DNA of 9,417 nt, taken from contig JANQQH010000283.1 in NCBI GenBank assembly GCA_028285025.1, positions 1 through 9,417 of the forward strand, in the 5' to 3' direction. Positions 7,591-9,417 of the stretch are shown piece after piece. The translations under genes were made by a program, and so were the position numbers. The first letter of the stretch is position 1, and each line of letters begins with the position of its first letter. The DNA is from Hyphomicrobiaceae bacterium (GTDB taxonomy: Bacteria > Pseudomonadota > Alphaproteobacteria > Rhizobiales > HXMU1428-3). The notes beneath the pieces are model-generated. The model made no database searches, was not told the DNA's origin, and saw only the letters and a program-made list of their open reading frames with translations.

Positions 7591-8607
7591 CTAATTATCA
7601 ACAGTTTTCTCAAGATGAGCTGTTTCTTTTTTCAATTTATTTTGGGGGCCAGGCTCAAGCTTTGTATTTTGTTTGGCTTCCTCTTCTGGCTTTGGGGTTA
7701 CCTGCAAAAGAGCGGGGTTATATTCAGATGCCTTGCATGAGCAGCCCTTGACAAATTCTTTCTTATAACGCCATGCGTGCTTGATGCTTTCATAAGCCAC
7801 CCCATCAATAGACAACATTTGTTGCGTAGAGCCACCCGGGTTTGGATGTGTAAACAACCGCGCTGGTGCCGCGCAGCGTGATTGACACATTTGCTCATCG
7901 GTTGCAAAGCGATTGGTGGTCGTGGCAAAACTAATGGGGAAATAATAACCATCACACATCCGCACACATAAGGTTCTGTGAGTTGCAAATTGAAATTGCT
8001 CATCGCGGCTATAATTACGCTCACGCGGGGCACCAAAAAAACCATCACTAAACCAATTGGTAAAGCTGTCGCGTTTGCGCGCTTCTCTTTTATAAATCTG
8101 CCCGCAATCATTACGCGCCAAGGCATTAATGATTTTGTCCTGTTGATAACGCGCATTTTGCCGAGCATCAGACTTTTGATGTAATTGATTGTTCAATTTA
8201 GACAATTGCCGCCGTGCGCCGCGGATTTTTTTATCAATGCGAATGCAACGCGGGGTGCGCCGCAGTTCTTTGGAAAACAAAAAATAATTGTAACACCGAT
8301 AGCGGTCTGCATCCCTTTTTAAGCGGTGATAGACCCGTTCAACGTTTCGCAAATTGGTGCGTATTTTCTGTCTGTCTTGTTTATGGGTGTTGTTATACAT
8401 GGATTGCGCCAATTGACGCTCCAGCTTTAAACAATAAGCTTGATGTTCAGGGCTTCTAGCCTGAGCCTGCAACGGGCTTGAGAAAAGAACAGCATTTGCG
8501 ACCAGGTAAAAAGTCAGGGCAAGGCACATAGAAATACAAACGCGCAAAGAAATACAAACGCGCAAAAGACGCGCTCTATTCCTTATAATTGTAGCCAAAT
8601 ATGCCAT
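7591..8607 (-). CDS. Secreted cysteine-rich DUF2865 protein
   Basis: A 338-residue exported protein of a family I know only from alphaproteobacteria; function unknown. An unusually long signal peptide (residues 1 to about 50, ending PLQAQA) contains the tandem repeat LRVCIS-LRVCIS coded by an 18-base duplication. Residues ~58-160 are strongly charged and helix-prone (Arg/Lys/Gln-rich, likely coiled coil) with scattered cysteines. The DUF2865 core follows: CVRMCDGYYFPIS (214-226), then RFATDEQMCQSRC, the LFTHPNPG loop and CSCKASEYNPALL near 289-301. The paired cysteines suggest disulfides in the periplasm. The last ~35 residues are a Lys/Glu-rich low-complexity tail. An upstream in-frame TTG at 8613 is too close to the AGGA site (8620-8617), so ATG at 8607 is preferred. 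It is divergent from the cupin. Confidence 0.88.
   Translation of the reverse strand: MAYLATIIRNRARLLRVCISLRVCISMCLALTFYLVANAVLFSSPLQAQARSPEHQAYCLKLERQLAQSMYNNTHKQDRQKIRTNLRNVERVYHRLKRDADRYRCYNYFLFSKELRRTPRCIRIDKKIRGARRQLSKLNNQLHQKSDARQNARYQQDKIINALARNDCGQIYKREARKRDSFTNWFSDGFFGAPRERNYSRDEQFQFATHRTLCVRMCDGYYFPISFATTTNRFATDEQMCQSRCAAPARLFTHPNPGGSTQQMLSIDGVAYESIKHAWRYKKEFVKGCSCKASEYNPALLQVTPKPEEEAKQNTKLEPGPQNKLKKETAHLEKTVDN
8531..8566. repeat. Perfect 18-base tandem duplication inside the DUF2865 signal peptide
   Basis: The 18-base unit at 8531-8548 is repeated exactly at 8549-8566, with no spacer. Being six codons long it keeps the frame and doubles LRVCIS in the signal peptide. Identity is perfect at the DNA level, which suggests a recent event. 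Confidence 0.95.
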
Positions 8608-8615
8608 CAGCAACG

Positions 8616-8621
8616 TTCCTA
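8616..8621 (-). promoter_or_regulatory. Ribosome binding site that sets the DUF2865 start
   Basis: Minus-strand TAGGAA (8621-8616) is nine bases from the ATG at 8607-8605 but only two to three bases from the in-frame TTG at 8613-8611. This favours the ATG. Confidence 0.6.
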
Positions 8622-8630
8622 TTACCGGCC

Positions 8631-8735
8631 CTAGAGCATTCCTCTTTTTGATGAATCAAGCAAATGCTCTAGATTTTAGTTTTGGCGTTCCTTTTTTTCC
8701 AAAACCGGGCACCACTTTTGGGCGGAACGCTCTAG
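8631..8735. repeat. Two-part palindromic intergenic repeat of Rhizobiales type
   Basis: The first half is an inverted repeat: CTAGAGCATT (8631-8640) pairs with AATGCTCTAG (8663-8672), and inside it TTGAT (8648-8652) pairs with ATCAA (8655-8659). The second half has GCGTTCC (8685-8691) pairing with GGAACGC (8724-8730), with CCAAAA (8699-8704) and TTTTGG (8716-8721) nested inside. It closes with another GCTCTAG (8729-8735) that can also pair with the first CTAGAGC. The phrases AAAACCGG and CACTTTTG, and the terminal GCTCTAG, match my memory of a dispersed repeat seen in many Rhizobiales intergenic regions. No transposase is present, so it would be a non-autonomous or purely structural element. 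Confidence 0.8.
8673..8702 (-). promoter_or_regulatory. Promoter candidate for the DUF2865 gene, lying inside the repeat
   Basis: On the minus strand TTGGAA (8702-8697) and TAAAAT (8678-8673) are 18 bases apart, a fair sigma-70-like match. The predicted start point would be near 8666, leaving about 60 bases of leader that includes part of the first palindrome and then the AGGA site. Both hexamers fall inside the palindromic repeat, so if real the repeat supplies the promoter. Unproven. Confidence 0.35.
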
Positions 8736-8817
8736 CTTTAACATATTTTACACCAGCCAGTTTTGATTAAAATTTGTGGCTGAACAGGGGCAAGTGATGC
8801 TAAAATAGGAACTAATT

Positions 8818-8878
8818 TTATCGTTTAAATGAGGACCAATTAAGATCACACCCCCTTTAATTGTGACAAAAACGATAA
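8818..8878. repeat. Nested inverted repeat upstream of the cupin gene
   Basis: An outer perfect nine-base pair of arms, TTATCGTTT (8818-8826) and AAACGATAA (8870-8878), encloses an inner seven-base pair, CAATTAA (8837-8843) and TTAATTG (8857-8863). The unpaired inner loop contains CACACCCCC. A competing five-base pairing, TCACA (8846-8850) with TGTGA (8862-8866), overlaps the inner stem. It could be a regulator site or a structured transcript; there is no T-run after it, so it is not a standard terminator. Confidence 0.6.
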
Positions 8879-8944
8879 GCAGTAAAACTTAATAAGCGCC
8901 TAATGATGCTAAATAACCCTAATCAAGCCACTATTTTACATGAT

Positions 8945-8973
8945 TTGCTCTGATTTCTAAAAAAGAATAATAA
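8945..8973 (+). promoter_or_regulatory. Weak promoter candidate for the cupin gene
   Basis: TTGCTC (8945-8950) and TAATAA (8968-8973) lie 17 bases apart in an A-rich stretch 40-odd bases before the likely cupin start. The -10 half matches the consensus poorly. No better pair was found nearer the gene. Confidence 0.22.
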
Positions 8974-9020
8974 ATACGCACAAATGCGAACAAAATTTGC
9001 AACAAATGGTACAAAAACAG

Positions 9021-9417
9021 ATGACATCAATGCCTGACCGCATAAATCATGATTTTACCCAAAAGGTCATTGTGAACCTAGATCAAGTAAAATGGGAGCC
9101 TTCCCCCCTGCCTGGCGTTGAACGCAAAATGCTTGATCGGATCGGTAAGGAAGTGGCCAGGGCCACCACAGTTGTGCGGTTTTTAGCTGGCAAGGCTTTT
9201 TCGCCCCACACCCATAATGGCGGAGAAGAATTTTTGGTACTCAATGGTGTGTTTTCAGATGAAACCGGGAACTATGGCCCGCTTTCCTATGTTAGAAATC
9301 CACCAGGCTCTAGCCACACCCCGTTTAGCGAAAAGGGGTGTGAAATTTTTGTAAAATTATGCCAAATGAGGGCTGAGGGTGAGCCTGACATACAAGTCAA
9401 AGCAGATGAATTAGAAT
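9021..9417 (+). CDS. Cupin domain protein, ChrR-like (3' end outside the window)
   Basis: The first 132 residues of a small beta-barrel protein of the cupin superfamily; the frame is still open at the window edge. The metal-site pattern is clear: [17 protein letters not shown] (62-78) gives His63, His65 and Glu69 or Glu70, and [11 protein letters not shown] (91-101) gives His99. The segment [19 protein letters not shown] (31-49), followed by [15 protein letters not shown], is typical of the ChrR-type cupins, whose best-studied member is a zinc anti-sigma factor. This one lacks the N-terminal sigma-binding extension, so a stand-alone metal-binding or enzymatic role is more likely. No signal peptide. 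The start is uncertain: ATGs at 9006, 9021 and 9030 are in frame and none has a visible Shine-Dalgarno; homology-like sequence begins near MPDRI (9030). It is divergent from DUF2865. Confidence 0.88.
   Translation, partial: MTSMPDRINHDFTQKVIVNLDQVKWEPSPLPGVERKMLDRIGKEVARATTVVRFLAGKAFSPHTHNGGEEFLVLNGVFSDETGNYGPLSYVRNPPGSSHTPFSEKGCEIFVKLCQMRAEGEPDIQVKADELE

Larger units (their letters stand above)
8608..9020. other. 413-base divergent spacer between the DUF2865 and cupin genes
   Basis: No gene of useful length was found on either strand. From left to right it holds the DUF2865 ribosome binding site, a two-part palindromic repeat (8631-8735), an AT-rich stretch with a nested inverted repeat (8818-8878) framed by two copies of TGATGCTAAA (8795-8804 and 8904-8913), and an A-rich region before the cupin. 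Short start-to-stop runs, such as the one at 8797, are only a few codons long and were not called. Confidence 0.8.

Noticed and set aside
7578..7606. Exact TTGACA on the plus strand at 7578.
   Set aside because: No -10 hexamer follows at 16-18 bases (ACAGTT) and it would point into the antisense of DUF2865 with no gene to serve.
7698..8168. Long open frame of 156 codons on the minus strand overlapping DUF2865.
   Set aside because: It is a different frame of the same strand inside a gene with clear family motifs; its translation shows no domain-like pattern.
8648..8659. TTGAT-GA-ATCAA looks like an FNR/CRP-type box.
   Set aside because: FNR sites need four bases between the halves; here there are two, and the sequence is the inner stem of the palindromic repeat.
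8797..8808. ATG-CTA-AAA-TAG after AGGGG as a possible leader peptide.
   Set aside because: Three codons are too few to support a peptide, and no regulated downstream structure of attenuator type follows directly.
9044..9055. Perfect 12-base palindrome AAATCATGATTT.
   Set aside because: It lies inside the cupin coding region (codons for Asn-His-Asp-Phe) and is easily explained by chance.

Overview
The window looks like chromosomal DNA of an alphaproteobacterium, most likely of the Hyphomicrobiales (Rhizobiales). Four things point there. The first is the gene order secD-secF-Mth938-domain protein-squalene/phytoene-synthase-like protein. The second is a DUF2865 protein, a family I know from that order. 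The third is a long DUF4153 membrane protein. The fourth is an intergenic composite palindrome whose ends read CTAGAGC / GCTCTAG, a repeat style common in Rhizobiales. Base composition is moderate with AT-rich spacers and many TTG leucine codons, so it is a lower-GC member. The genus cannot be named from this stretch. No tRNA, rRNA, CRISPR array, insertion sequence, phage gene or plasmid gene is visible.

Layout. Positions 2-1552 (+) hold the end of secD and all of secF, closed by a strong hairpin terminator at 1560-1592. Positions 1665-2883 (+) hold a two-gene unit separated by one base: an Mth938-domain protein (NDUFAF3-like) and a squalene/phytoene-synthase-fold protein with eroded Asp-rich motifs (NDUFAF6-like). 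Their human relatives are both complex I assembly factors. Positions 2988-6789 (+) hold a secreted SGNH esterase/lipase-like protein of 631 residues, followed 52 bases later by an 11-span DUF4153 membrane protein. These two are probably co-transcribed and are the least understood pair here.

Positions 6834-8607 (-) hold a GNAT acetyltransferase, which faces the DUF4153 gene, and a secreted cysteine-rich DUF2865 protein. The DUF2865 signal peptide contains a perfect 18-base tandem duplication. The 413-base divergent spacer 8608-9020 holds the composite palindromic repeat, a separate nested inverted repeat and weak promoter-like motifs. A cupin (ChrR-like fold) begins at about 9021 (+) and runs off the window.

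How they fit together. SecDF drives late steps of Sec export, and three products in the window (SGNH, DUF2865 and the DUF4153 membrane protein) would use the Sec route, but that is true of most envelope proteins. The only functional groupings I would defend are secDF, the NDUFAF3/NDUFAF6-like pair, and possibly the SGNH/DUF4153 pair. I saw nothing that amounts to a defence system or other large new system; the candidates worth following are the SGNH/DUF4153 pair and the structured spacer before the cupin.
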